Below are positions 7,700-15,962 of a stretch of DNA of 41,457 nt, piece after piece. The notes beneath the pieces were generated by a model, which was given only the letters and a program-made list of their open reading frames with translations, did not search any database and was not told where the DNA came from. Within the stretch, counting starts at the first letter, position 1. Every line of letters starts with the position of its first letter. Both the position numbers and the translations under genes were made by a program. The DNA is from an uncultured Erysipelotrichaceae bacterium (GTDB taxonomy: Bacteria > Bacillota_I > Bacilli_A > Erysipelotrichales > Erysipelotrichaceae), in NCBI GenBank assembly GCA_949296305.1, contig CASFOT010000051.1, positions 1 to 41,457 on the forward strand, given 5' to 3'.

Positions 7700-8573
7700 T
7701 AAATGCAAAACATTGATTGTTGGTTCTTTGACGCTGGATATCCTTTTGAAAGTGGATCGTCTTCCAACACGTGAACAAGATGTCAATGCAGAGGAACAGC
7801 TGTTTTTTGCAGGAGGCTGTGCTTTTAATGTTTATCAGGCCATGCGTTCTTGCGGCAGTGAACCGCAGATGCTCACAAGAATGGGAAAAGGGATGTATGC
7901 GCAAGAGCTACGATCGCTGATCAAAGAGGAGAAAGATCTGTTGATCGAATACGGCAGCGAAGAAAACGGCTGTTGTTACTGTCTGATCGAAGAGGATGGA
8001 GAACGTTCATTTATATCTGTTCATGGTGCAGAATACATCTACCCATTGACCTTGATCGAAACGCTTGATTTATCGAATATCTGTTACATATATCTTTGCG
8101 GGATCGATCTGGAAGAGAAGAAAAATCAGCAGATATTGACTGTTTTGAAAAAAATATCAGGAATACAATTGTTTTTTGCCCCTGGACCTCGTTGCAGAAA
8201 TATATCGAATGAATGTTGGCAAAAATTATATGACCTGCATCCGATCCTGCATCTTAATGAAAAGGAAGCCTATATGCTCAGCGGATATCAGCAAGTAAAA
8301 GAAGCCATAACTAGGTTATATGAAAAAAGCAATCAGATGGTGATCATGACGTTAGGAGCAAAAGGCAGCATGGCATATGATGGGAAGCGAATCGTCCATG
8401 TTCCTGCATCCGCTTGTGCGGTTAAAGATTTCGTCGGTGCAGGAGATGCACATGCAGGGGCTTGTTTGGCGATGCTGGAACAACACGCAAATGCAGAACA
8501 GATGCTGAGGCAGGCAAATGAGCTTGCGGCAAAAGCAGTTGAAAGAAATGGTTCCTTTCAAGTGATGGAATAA
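7683..8573 (+). CDS. PfkB-family carbohydrate/nucleoside kinase
   Basis: This 296-residue ribokinase-fold protein has the first PfkB signature around AGGCAFNV (43-50) and the second around DFVGAGDAHAGA, with catalytic Asp255 in GAGD. The start at 7683 is 6 nt after GAGG and lies inside the end of the GTPase gene (17-nt overlap), so it is translated from the same message. The two GTPases and this kinase form one operon ended by a terminator at 8572. Its substrate is unknown: the sugar-contact residues do not point to a specific member, and a link to metal handling is not obvious. Confidence 0.85.
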   Translation: MSILLSKCKTLIVGSLTLDILLKVDRLPTREQDVNAEEQLFFAGGCAFNVYQAMRSCGSEPQMLTRMGKGMYAQELRSLIKEEKDLLIEYGSEENGCCYCLIEEDGERSFISVHGAEYIYPLTLIETLDLSNICYIYLCGIDLEEKKNQQILTVLKKISGIQLFFAPGPRCRNISNECWQKLYDLHPILHLNEKEAYMLSGYQQVKEAITRLYEKSNQMVIMTLGAKGSMAYDGKRIVHVPASACAVKDFVGAGDAHAGACLAMLEQHANAEQMLRQANELAAKAVERNGSFQVME

Positions 8574-8596
8574 AGATGCAGTCGCATCTTTTTTCT
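8572..8596 (+). terminator. Terminator of the GTPase-kinase operon
   Basis: An 8-bp stem AAAGATGC/GCATCTTT with 4-nt loop AGTC is followed by a T run; the stem begins in the stop codon region. Confidence 0.85.
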
Positions 8597-8635
8597 TTGG
8601 CGAACACAGATGAAGCGTTCCATGTTTTTTCTCAG

Positions 8636-8664
8636 TTGCATAATTCGACGATTGATATTATAAT
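8636..8664 (+). promoter_or_regulatory. Promoter of hppA
   Basis: -35 TTGCAT (8636-8641), 17-bp spacer and -10 TATAAT (8659-8664), with about 40 nt to the start codon. Confidence 0.75.
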
Positions 8665-8706
8665 GATGATAACGCTTACATAATAATGAAAGAAGGGGAA
8701 TATCAT

Positions 8707-10797
8707 ATGGAAATGAATCAAGATCAGTTGATCACTTTTCTTATTGTGGTCATCATCATTTCTTTAGCTGCGCTTTTTTATGCTTGGACCTTGTATCAGA
8801 GCGTTAAAAGCGAAGAGATCGAAAATGACCGCTTAAAAGAATTATCATCTTTTATCTATGAGGGAGCGATGGCATTTTTAAAACGCGAGTATAAGATCAT
8901 CGTGCTTTTTATTGTTGCGGTAGCCATCATATTAGCTTCCTTAGGCGTGATTCCATCATTAAACGGAATTGATGGTGTAGGAATCAACGGGGCTATCTGT
9001 TTTGTGGTTGGTACGCTGTGCAGCGGAATCGCCGGTTTTATCGGTATGAAAGCAGCAACCGCAGCAAACGCACGCGTAACACAAGGGGCAAACACAAAAG
9101 GAATGGGAAAAGCTCTGCATATTGCATTTAACGGCGGTTCCGTTCTTGGCTTGTGTGTAGTTGGTTTTGGATTGCTTGGCTTGGCTTCGATGTTCTTATT
9201 GTTTATCTTTGTATTAAAAGACATTCATGCGGCTATTCCAGTCGTAGCGGGTTATAGTTTGGGCTGTTCGTTTATCGCATTATTTGCACGTGTCGGCGGC
9301 GGAATTTATACCAAGGCCGCTGACGTCGGTGCGGATTTGGTTGGTAAAGTGGAAGCGGGCATACCGGAGGATGATCCGCGCAACCCTGCAGTCATTGCCG
9401 ATAATGTTGGAGATAACGTTGGCGATATCGCCGGCATGGGATCCGACCTATGTGAATCTTATGTAGGTGCACTGGTTTCAGCGGTATCGTTAGGCTTGGT
9501 CGTCAGTGTTGGTGGTAAAGATGCAAGCTTGCAAGCAGCAATCTTTCCTTTCATCATTGCAGCACTCGGTATCATTGCATCGATTGCAGGACAATCATTC
9601 ATTCGCGTTCGCTCATGGAACAATCCGCAGCGAGCATTAAGTGTTGCTACTTATGTTGCGACAGGATTCGTATTAGTAGGTTCTTTTGCGGCCTCTTCCA
9701 TGATCTTCCATACGTTGCATCCATTTCTTTCTGTTCTCTCTGGATTAGTTGTCGGTGTATTGATCGGAAAGATCGCAGAATACTATACAAGTGATGAACA
9801 TCATCACGTAAAAGAAATTGCTGATCAAAGTTTGACCGGACATGCTACGAATATTATTTCCGGTTTCAGCATCGGCATGAAATCAACCATGCTGACGGTT
9901 TTATTGTTAGCGGCAGGCATTGTGTTCAGTTATCTGTTCTTTGGCATGTATGGGATTGCATTAGGTGCAGTCGGCATGCTGTCAACGACCGGCATCACAG
10001 TATCGGTAGATGCTTATGGGCCGATTGCAGATAATGCAGGCGGTATTGCGGAAATGGCAAATTTAGATGAGAAGGTGCGCGCGATCACAGATCGTTTGGA
10101 TTCGGTAGGTAATACGACAGCAGCGGTAGGAAAAGGGTTCTGTATCGGCAGTGCTGCCTTTACGGCATTGGCCATGATCGTGGCATATGCACAAGCTGCA
10201 GGCTTGGATTCGATTTCTCTCTTGGAACCAGGTGTCATCGTCGGTTTGATGATCGGCGCTATGCTTCCATATTTCTTCACTGCTTTGACGATTCGTTCCG
10301 TTGGTACTGCTGCTAATCATATGATTGATGAAGTGCGCCGTCAATTTAAGGAAGATCCAGGAATCATGGCAGGAACAAGCAAACCAGATTATGCACAATG
10401 TGTAGATATCTCTACCCGTGCAGCTTTACGTGAAATGATCATCCCAGGCTTGATCGCAGTATGTTCACCAGTGATCATCGGTTTGTTATTAGGCACAAAA
10501 GGGTTAGGCGGCATGCTGCTGGGAGCTTTGTTATCAGCGATTATGTTGGCCGTGTTTATGGCCAATGCTGGTGGTGCTTGGGATAATGCGAAAAAATATA
10601 TTGAAGGTGGAAATTGCGGTGGAAAAGGCAGTGAAGCACATAAAGCGGCAGTAACCGGAGATACCGTAGGGGATCCATTTAAAGATACTGCGGGACCAGC
10701 AATGGATATTTTGATCAAATTGATGTCCGTCATTTCTTTGATCTTAGCTCCAGTGCTCTTGCAGCTTACGCCGATATTGAACTTCTTGTTTTATTGA
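8707..10797 (+). CDS. hppA: Membrane-bound, K+-dependent cation-translocating pyrophosphatase
   Basis: The 696 residues have the multi-helix fold of the family. It hydrolyses cytoplasmic pyrophosphate and pumps Na+ and/or H+ outward. Catalytic motifs are D-x7-K-x-E (Asp206 to Glu216), then DDPRNPAVIADNVGDNVGD, and the C-terminal GDTVGDPFKDTAGP. The segment GNTTAAVGKG has Ala (about 472) where K+-independent enzymes have Lys, which marks the K+-dependent class. SDLCESYVGA carries Glu250 in the position I associate with Na+-pumping members; that ion call is inference. Start: AAGGGGA lies 6 nt before the ATG at 8707, better than the ATG at 8686. Single-gene transcript. Confidence 0.95.
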   Translation: MEMNQDQLITFLIVVIIISLAALFYAWTLYQSVKSEEIENDRLKELSSFIYEGAMAFLKREYKIIVLFIVAVAIILASLGVIPSLNGIDGVGINGAICFVVGTLCSGIAGFIGMKAATAANARVTQGANTKGMGKALHIAFNGGSVLGLCVVGFGLLGLASMFLLFIFVLKDIHAAIPVVAGYSLGCSFIALFARVGGGIYTKAADVGADLVGKVEAGIPEDDPRNPAVIADNVGDNVGDIAGMGSDLCESYVGALVSAVSLGLVVSVGGKDASLQAAIFPFIIAALGIIASIAGQSFIRVRSWNNPQRALSVATYVATGFVLVGSFAASSMIFHTLHPFLSVLSGLVVGVLIGKIAEYYTSDEHHHVKEIADQSLTGHATNIISGFSIGMKSTMLTVLLLAAGIVFSYLFFGMYGIALGAVGMLSTTGITVSVDAYGPIADNAGGIAEMANLDEKVRAITDRLDSVGNTTAAVGKGFCIGSAAFTALAMIVAYAQAAGLDSISLLEPGVIVGLMIGAMLPYFFTALTIRSVGTAANHMIDEVRRQFKEDPGIMAGTSKPDYAQCVDISTRAALREMIIPGLIAVCSPVIIGLLLGTKGLGGMLLGALLSAIMLAVFMANAGGAWDNAKKYIEGGNCGGKGSEAHKAAVTGDTVGDPFKDTAGPAMDILIKLMSVISLILAPVLLQLTPILNFLFY

Positions 10798-10805
10798 TCA
10801 ATAAA

Positions 10806-10873
10806 AAAGCAGGTGAATCTGCAGAGATCTCATTTGAATATTCAAATGGATGCTGTTTAATTTCACCTGTTTT
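10806..10873. terminator. Bidirectional terminator between convergent hppA and the 102-aa gene
   Basis: Outer arms CAGGTGAA (10810-10817) and TTCACCTG (10862-10869) are flanked by A and T runs. They enclose a perfect 18-bp inner palindrome (CATTTGAAT and its complement) at 10831-10848. The right arm overlaps the stop codon of the leftward gene. Confidence 0.65.
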
Positions 10874-11171
10874 CATATTGTGTCATTCGGTCTTCATTCA
10901 TCTCTTCTTGAATCTCTTGGCTATTTTTGATCATCTGTAACATCGCATCATAAGCGTTTTCGAAATCTTCATAAAGACCGCTGCAGTTCAATAAGAAGAA
11001 ATCTTGATGATCATCAAATGCCCAATAGGAACGTCCATCGTCCAATTCCATGATGTAGGTATCCCACTCGTCGCTGGTTGATGGATATTGTGTAATATTT
11101 GTGATGGAAAGAGAAGGAAAATATTGTTGCGCGAGCTCTTCTAACCGCACTTGTACGCGAATGGAGATCAT
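10863..11171 (-). CDS. Hypothetical protein (102 aa)
   Basis: The small soluble, acidic protein starts MISIRVQVRLEELAQQYF. It has a middle IMELDDGRSYWAFDDHQDFFLLNCSG and a charged C-terminal helix. No family is recognised. The start at 11171 has AAAGGA about 9 nt upstream and overlaps the stop of the DUF308-like membrane gene by 4 nt (ATGA), so the two are co-translated. The longer frame to 11219 has no ribosome site. Confidence 0.7.
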   Translation of the reverse strand: MISIRVQVRLEELAQQYFPSLSITNITQYPSTSDEWDTYIMELDDGRSYWAFDDHQDFFLLNCSGLYEDFENAYDAMLQMIKNSQEIQEEMNEDRMTQYENR

Positions 11172-11710
11172 CTGAAAAAGTCCTTTCGATAATGAGAGAG
11201 ACAACGAATGGTCCAGCATTGCGAAATTGCACTATATATAAACAAGAAACCAATCAAACGGATTGCTAAGGTAGCTATTGTGAATGGATAGAAGAGCAAG
11301 ATGCAGGCAGCAGCCATTAGAAGAATGGATAATAACAGGTTCACGCCCCAATTGGCATAATCTGCTTTTTTTAATGTAAAGGCATAGCTGCATTCACGAA
11401 AACCGTAGAATAAGAAGACGATGCCCATCAAAAAAGGAATCGTTGAAATAATGATGTCATAACGAATGATGACAAAAATGCCGAAGATCAAAAGCAACAC
11501 AGCCAAGAACAATGTGATCCCGGAATGAAGCTCATCCGTAAAATGTTGATGGAACAATTGAAATGAATAGAACAATAAGATGATGCCAAACGCATAGCAG
11601 GCAATCTTGCTTACTTTATCTGGAAAGATCAATAAGATCATGCCTAAAAGCAGAAATAGCAGCGCGTTCAAGATCATGTCACGTTTGATATTTGATAAGA
11701 AAATATGCAT
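11168..11710 (-). CDS. HdeD/DUF308-like integral membrane protein
   Basis: The 180 residues are almost entirely hydrophobic, with about six predicted helices in three hairpins and repeated motifs of the type LLLGMILLIFP, LIFGIFVIIRY and LLFYPFTIATLAIRLIGFLFIYSAIS. The pattern matches the HdeD/DUF308 family, in which a G-x-x-x-(L/I)-x-x-P-x repeat recurs. The start is the ATG at 11710, preceded by GGTGA at 5 nt; a GTG at 11719 is the alternative. It leads the two-gene leftward unit with the 102-aa gene. Function unknown; HdeD-type proteins are often linked to acid or envelope stress. Confidence 0.75.
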   Translation of the reverse strand: MHIFLSNIKRDMILNALLFLLLGMILLIFPDKVSKIACYAFGIILLFYSFQLFHQHFTDELHSGITLFLAVLLLIFGIFVIIRYDIIISTIPFLMGIVFLFYGFRECSYAFTLKKADYANWGVNLLLSILLMAAACILLFYPFTIATLAIRLIGFLFIYSAISQCWTIRCLSHYRKDFFR

Positions 11711-11846
11711 ATCATTCACCAGCTTTCTTTTTTCTTTATTATAATTTGCTGTATGTATATTTTCAATCCTGTGATTTTCTTGTTTTCATGTTCATAGGAT
11801 CCTTATTTGTTTGATATGTTGATCAAATTGAAAGATAAAACCATAT

Positions 11847-11875
11847 TTGAAAAAGAAATAAAAGAGGTTTATACT
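11847..11875 (+). promoter_or_regulatory. Promoter of the DJ-1/PfpI gene
   Basis: TTGAAA (11847-11852), 17-bp spacer, TATACT (11870-11875). Transcription would start near 11882, which rules out the longer reading frame from 11807 and supports the start at 11894. Confidence 0.75.
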
Positions 11876-11893
11876 GAATGCGAGGTGAATAAG

Positions 11894-12427
11894 ATGAAAC
11901 TTTTATGTATCATGGATAATGGATTTGAAGAATTAGAAGCCGTCGGTACCATTGCATTGCTGCGCCGTGCGGGAATTACGATCGATGTGGCTGCAGTGAA
12001 AGGGCATGAAGTAGCAGGACGTTTTGAATTGACTTTTACGAATGTAAAGGCATTGGATGAAGTAGATCCTGAAAGCTATGATGGCGTGTTCCTTCCAGGA
12101 GGACCGCATTATCAAAAAATCGAACAAAATGATCAAGTAAAAGGAATCTTAAAATCATTCTTTGAAAAAGGAAAACTGACTGCAGCAATCTGTGCAGGAC
12201 CGACTGTACTGGGACACATGGGATTGTTAAAAGGAAAAAAATATACATGTTTTACCAGCATGAATGAAGATTTTGGCGGTACTTATGTTGATCAATATGT
12301 TGTAACCGATGGCAATCTGATCACTGGACGTTCTGCAGCTGCAAGCATCGACATGGCGTTTGCCATCATCGAATATGTGCTTGGACAGGAAGAATGTGAA
12401 AAAGTAAAACAGTCCGTGTATTATTAA
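11894..12427 (+). CDS. DJ-1/PfpI family protein
   Basis: This 177-residue cytoplasmic protein has the conserved acidic residue region NGFEELE (9-15), FLPGGPHY and the nucleophile elbow AAICAGPT with Cys100. The Glu/Cys pair matches DJ-1/YajL-type proteins, reported as chaperone, glyoxalase or deglycase-like. The length is normal. GAGGTG precedes the ATG. It is monocistronic, with its own promoter and terminator. Which of the family's activities it has cannot be told from sequence. Confidence 0.9.
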   Translation: MKLLCIMDNGFEELEAVGTIALLRRAGITIDVAAVKGHEVAGRFELTFTNVKALDEVDPESYDGVFLPGGPHYQKIEQNDQVKGILKSFFEKGKLTAAICAGPTVLGHMGLLKGKKYTCFTSMNEDFGGTYVDQYVVTDGNLITGRSAAASIDMAFAIIEYVLGQEECEKVKQSVYY

Positions 12428-12431
12428 AAAT

Positions 12432-12484
12432 GACTGCAGCAGCGAAGCAATCAGGATGTTTGCTTCTGCTGTGCAGTCTTTTTA
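12432..12484 (+). terminator. Strong terminator after the DJ-1 gene
   Basis: A long, slightly bulged stem (GACTGCA...AAGCAA against TTTGCTT...TGCAGTC) is followed by a T run. Confidence 0.85.
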
Positions 12485-12701
12485 TATGCTTTCTTGACGA
12501 ATTACTTCTATGATGTTGTGGGGTCAGTGGATCAGCATGAAAACGGAAACTATCAAACAACTAGAGCAGATGATTTTTATGTTTAGCGCTCGTTTCGAAT
12601 AGGAGCCTCTTATCATATTGATGCTGGTTTATGACGATGAAAAAATCGACGGCATCTTTCTGGTACAATAAAATGGCTGTAAAAATAGATCGAACAGTAA
12701 G
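12485..12701. other. Intergenic stretch without a credible gene
   Basis: Only very short frames with no ribosome-binding site occur here, for example a 30-codon frame from about 12512. It may be decayed coding sequence, but I cannot match it to anything. Confidence 0.35.
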
Positions 12702-12726
12702 AAAAAAGGTTGAACGATGTTCAACC
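12702..12726 (-). terminator. Terminator of the DUF2156-GNAT gene
   Basis: On the minus strand there is a perfect 8-bp stem GGTTGAAC/GTTCAACC with a 3-nt loop, followed by six T. Confidence 0.9.
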
Positions 12727-12734
12727 AGATAGAA

Positions 12735-14453
12735 TCAGATGCATTCGCTGATGAATCGATTTTCTTGCATTGTTGGTGCATGTTTCATCATCAATAACGG
12801 CACTCGCTGTGAATGTCCTTTGAACTTTGTCTGAAAGTGTGTATGGATGATCAATGTGTCTGCTTTTATTTGTAATAAAGAGAGCATTTCAAGCAAAGCA
12901 TCTTCATTGACATACATGATCTCATCGATCTCGATTTGCCGATCTTCTTGATGAAGGCTGAGATAACCGTTGATCTCGCCGTTTTTTTCATATTGCCATG
13001 TCTGCATGCCGCAGCATTCTTGATAAGGCAGCCAGAAATCAGCAAAATAGGCTTCATCTCGGATACGCCATCCATCGAAACGCTGCATGCATTGATTGTA
13101 AATACGGGCACAGTTTGCTGCTTCCGGAGCAAGAAAGTGTCCTGTGTCAGTTGCACCTTGAATTTTAGATAGGAGATACTGCTTGCCATAATGCGTAATC
13201 GTATAGCCAAAAGGGACATAGAGATCCCAATCGTAGGCCTGCAGCATCATCGGTTCATTCGGAAATTCTTGATCCAAGTGTTCCATCAGGAGCCGAAGAT
13301 AGCCACAGTTTTGAAAACCGGGATCAACTGCAACGCCTTCTAAGAAACGAATTTCCTGTACTTCACCTTGAATCGACATTTTCCATTTAGGAATCATGCA
13401 CATAGCGATCAGTGTATCTTTGGTCGTGATGATGCGGCAATCTGCTGGATCATAGAGATGTTCAAAATAAAAATCTGCTGTCTGCTGGGTCTCATCTTTA
13501 AAGCTTTTCAGCCATAAGGAACGAATTGCTTCCAGGTCTTGCTCAGCGGGCAAGCGGATCATCCAATCCTCGAACCGGGCACTGTATTTCAATGGGACCC
13601 GGATCGGCCGCATATCATGTTTTGCTTTTGCTAATGATGCTAAGCCCATATCATCTTCTCGATTTAATAAGGTATATTTGGGATCTGCCTGTTCCAGATA
13701 CAGTTTTAAGATTGCAACATAAAGACCACGGATTTCTCTGTTTGCTTTTTCTACATGAATGTCCAGCATCTGTTCGGTGATCGGCGATATGATGGAGAAG
13801 GCTTCCAGCTGTCCATCGATCGTGATCACACCGCCGCTTAATCCTAGTTCTTCAAAATGTTCCAATAAGAAGTGAATGCCGGCATCTTCTTCTTTGATGC
13901 CGAAGAGATCTTCATGAGCGTTCTGCCATCGCCTTAAACAAGCAAAGACATCATCAAAATCAGCAGGGGACAATGCATGGTATTCATAACGACCGCCATA
14001 TTCTTTCAAAAAAGCATTATAGTGGTTTCTTCGTTTCTGCATCTTTTTCCCCGCTAAGGTTTCTTGTTGTTGGCGATCGTAGATATAGTCTTTACCATCC
14101 CATTCCTTATGAAACAAGATCTTGCCATAATAATGTCTTTGCAGCCAATTGCGCCAATCTTTTGATACGCTGGTCATCCGCATCGGCATGTCATGCGCTT
14201 TGCTGTATTGCAGCATCGCATCAATGGCTTCTTTTCGATGTTCTTCTTTACAAAATGGCATATACCAATAGAATTGTCCTGTTTCGCGGATCTGAAAATA
14301 AGCCATAGCAAAATGCGGATGCACCTCGAAAAAGAAAGGATACGGGTCTTTCCACATCAGCATCGTAACAATATTCGCATTGCAATCTTCATATCCGGCA
14401 ATTTGGATCCAAGGCTGCAATTCTTGATAATTTTCAATCGTTAATTCTTTCAT
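12735..14453 (-). CDS. DUF2156 - GNAT acetyltransferase fusion protein
   Basis: This 572-residue protein has two parts. Residues 1-about 290 look like the DUF2156 domain (related to the aminoacyl-transfer fold of lysyl-phosphatidylglycerol synthase), with KMQKRRNHYNAFLKEYGGRYEY and a late LLNREDDMGLASLAKAKHDMRP. Residues about 300-570 look like an Eis-type GNAT acetyltransferase: IRLPAEQDLEAIRSLW, then the acetyl-CoA loop region EGVAVDPGFQNCGYLRLL and an SCP2-like end. In many Firmicutes these are separate genes. No signal or membrane segment, so it is cytoplasmic. Substrates are unknown; one could be a peptide, a tRNA-linked amino acid or an aminoglycoside-like amine. Confidence 0.8.
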   Translation of the reverse strand: MKELTIENYQELQPWIQIAGYEDCNANIVTMLMWKDPYPFFFEVHPHFAMAYFQIRETGQFYWYMPFCKEEHRKEAIDAMLQYSKAHDMPMRMTSVSKDWRNWLQRHYYGKILFHKEWDGKDYIYDRQQQETLAGKKMQKRRNHYNAFLKEYGGRYEYHALSPADFDDVFACLRRWQNAHEDLFGIKEEDAGIHFLLEHFEELGLSGGVITIDGQLEAFSIISPITEQMLDIHVEKANREIRGLYVAILKLYLEQADPKYTLLNREDDMGLASLAKAKHDMRPIRVPLKYSARFEDWMIRLPAEQDLEAIRSLWLKSFKDETQQTADFYFEHLYDPADCRIITTKDTLIAMCMIPKWKMSIQGEVQEIRFLEGVAVDPGFQNCGYLRLLMEHLDQEFPNEPMMLQAYDWDLYVPFGYTITHYGKQYLLSKIQGATDTGHFLAPEAANCARIYNQCMQRFDGWRIRDEAYFADFWLPYQECCGMQTWQYEKNGEINGYLSLHQEDRQIEIDEIMYVNEDALLEMLSLLQIKADTLIIHTHFQTKFKGHSQRVPLLMMKHAPTMQENRFISECI

Positions 14454-14512
14454 CGTCGTTTTCCTCGTAACCTTATTATATCCATCAAGCGCAAGATTAC
14501 AAGCAGACTGCT

Positions 14513-15088
14513 CTATTTGTTTGGCGCAATCGGAGCTCCTCCCGCAATGAATCCTTTGACGATAGCAGCTAATTCCTCAACGGGCACCTGCATTCCTTCT
14601 TTCAGCCATTGTTCCAAGATGGCAATACATCCCGTACTGATGAATGTGTAAAAATAATCCATGACTTTTTGATCACATGCGGGATTCATTCGCAAGTACG
14701 CTTTCATGCATGCTTCTTTGCCGATCGCTACTAAGCGGTATAAAAATGTTTTATCCCCATGCGGGCTCAAAGTGATCAGGCAAAGCTCGGCATTGTTTTG
14801 AATCAGTGAAAAGATTTCTGTGATCATATCGATCAAATCTACATGAGTCGTGCCAGATAACAAAGGCATCATTTTTGTATGGAATTCCTGTGTCATTTCT
14901 TCTTCGATCTGATTCATCAGATCATAAATGTCACGGTAATGAGTATAGAAAGTCCCCCGATTGATCCCTGCACTTTGGCAAAGCTCTCGCACCGTGATCG
15001 CTTGCAGCGGTTTTTCTTTTAATAATTGAAACAGCGCATTTCGAATAAAGATCTTGGTAATGCGTACGCGATTGTCGATTTCTTTCAT
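14513..15088 (-). CDS. TetR-family transcriptional regulator
   Basis: The 191 residues have an N-terminal helix-turn-helix (RNALFQLLKEKPLQAITVRELCQSAGINRGTFYTHYRDIYDLMNQI) and a helical effector domain. GAAAGGAG lies 6 nt before the ATG. It diverges from the ABC transporter at 15261, so it probably represses that transporter and itself. A palindrome at 15108-15120 lies between them. The inducer is unknown. Confidence 0.92.
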   Translation of the reverse strand: MKEIDNRVRITKIFIRNALFQLLKEKPLQAITVRELCQSAGINRGTFYTHYRDIYDLMNQIEEEMTQEFHTKMMPLLSGTTHVDLIDMITEIFSLIQNNAELCLITLSPHGDKTFLYRLVAIGKEACMKAYLRMNPACDQKVMDYFYTFISTGCIAILEQWLKEGMQVPVEELAAIVKGFIAGGAPIAPNK

Positions 15089-15107
15089 GATATACTCCTT
15101 TCACCAG

Positions 15108-15160
15108 TATCAAATTGATAATGGACACTTTCTTTGTCTCTGTTCAATTTTAATACAAAG
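15108..15160. promoter_or_regulatory. tetR promoter region with candidate operators
   Basis: TATCAA-A-TTGATA at 15108-15120 is a 13-bp palindrome within the tetR leader. A minus-strand TTGAAC near 15147 and CATTAT near 15120 make a plausible tetR promoter with 18-bp spacing. Arms CTTTGT (15132-15137) and ACAAAG (15155-15160) form a second, weaker inverted repeat. Which one TetR binds is not known. Confidence 0.45.
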
Positions 15161-15176
15161 TACACAGAACTGATGA

Positions 15177-15205
15177 TTGAAAACGGTTCCTAAGCTTATT
15201 ATAAT
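15177..15205 (+). promoter_or_regulatory. Promoter of the ABC transporter operon
   Basis: TTGAAA (15177-15182), 17-bp spacer, TATAAT (15200-15205). It overlaps an in-frame TTG that would otherwise extend the ATPase, which excludes that extension. Confidence 0.85.
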
Positions 15206-15260
15206 ACAAGTAGAAGATAATAGACAACGTGTTGATTATTTGCGTAAGGAAGGAGAAGTT

Positions 15261-15962
15261 ATGGCATACATTGAATTTCGGGATGTGAAAAAAGTATACC
15301 AGATGGGCGAAGTCTCCATTGAAGCATTGGCAGGCGTTGATTTTTCAATCGAAAAAGGAGAATTTGTTGTTATTGCCGGAGCCAGCGGTGCCGGGAAAAG
15401 CACGATTTTGAATATATTAGGCGGAATGGACAGTGCAACAAGTGGAACGATCATCGTTGATGGAAATCGAGTCAGTGATTATACACCAAGACAGTTGACG
15501 ACCTATCGCCGTTATGATATCGGCTTTGTCTTTCAGTTTTATAATTTGGTTCAAAATCTTACAGTAAAAGAAAATGTAGAATTGGCAACGCAGATCTGTA
15601 AAAATCCGTTAAATATTGATGAAACGATCGAGGCGGTCGGTTTGAGCGAGCGTGCACGCAATTTTCCTGCACAGCTTTCAGGCGGTGAACAGCAGCGCGT
15701 GGCAATTGCCAGAGCTTTGGCAAAAAATCCAAAATTGCTGCTTTGTGATGAACCGACAGGAGCATTGGATTATCAGACAGGCAAACAGATCTTAAAATTA
15801 CTGCAAGATACATGTCGAGAACGCGGGGTATGTGTCATCGTCATCACTCATAATTTAGCTTTGACAGCAATGGGTGACAAAGTGATCAAGGTGCGTAATG
15901 GACGTATCGAAAGCATATCCATCAATGAGCATCCGTTACCGGTAGAAAGGATCGAATATTGA
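15261..15962 (+). CDS. ABC transporter ATP-binding protein (MacB/LolD type)
   Basis: This 233-residue ATPase has Walker [10 protein letters not shown], the Q-loop region [21 protein letters not shown], signature [15 protein letters not shown], Walker [13 protein letters not shown] and the switch His in [10 protein letters not shown]. It belongs to the group that powers FtsX-type mechanotransmission rather than substrate passage. The start at 15261 follows AAGGAGAAGTT. Its stop overlaps the permease start by 1 nt (TGATG), so they act as one complex. Likely role: drug or peptide resistance, or envelope lipid/peptidoglycan work, under the divergent TetR. Confidence 0.95.
   Translation: MAYIEFRDVKKVYQMGEVSIEALAGVDFSIEKGEFVVIAGASGAGKSTILNILGGMDSATSGTIIVDGNRVSDYTPRQLTTYRRYDIGFVFQFYNLVQNLTVKENVELATQICKNPLNIDETIEAVGLSERARNFPAQLSGGEQQRVAIARALAKNPKLLLCDEPTGALDYQTGKQILKLLQDTCRERGVCVIVITHNLALTAMGDKVIKVRNGRIESISINEHPLPVERIEY

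Noticed and set aside
11807-11893. N-terminal extension of the DJ-1 protein
   Set aside because: It contains the promoter at 11847-11875, and family members start at MKLLCIM-like sequence.
12512-12601. 30-codon frame before the terminator of the fusion gene
   Set aside because: No ribosome site, no likeness to known proteins; possibly decayed sequence only.
15177-15260. N-terminal extension of the ABC ATPase from TTG at 15177
   Set aside because: That TTG is the -35 box of the promoter, so it is not in the transcript.
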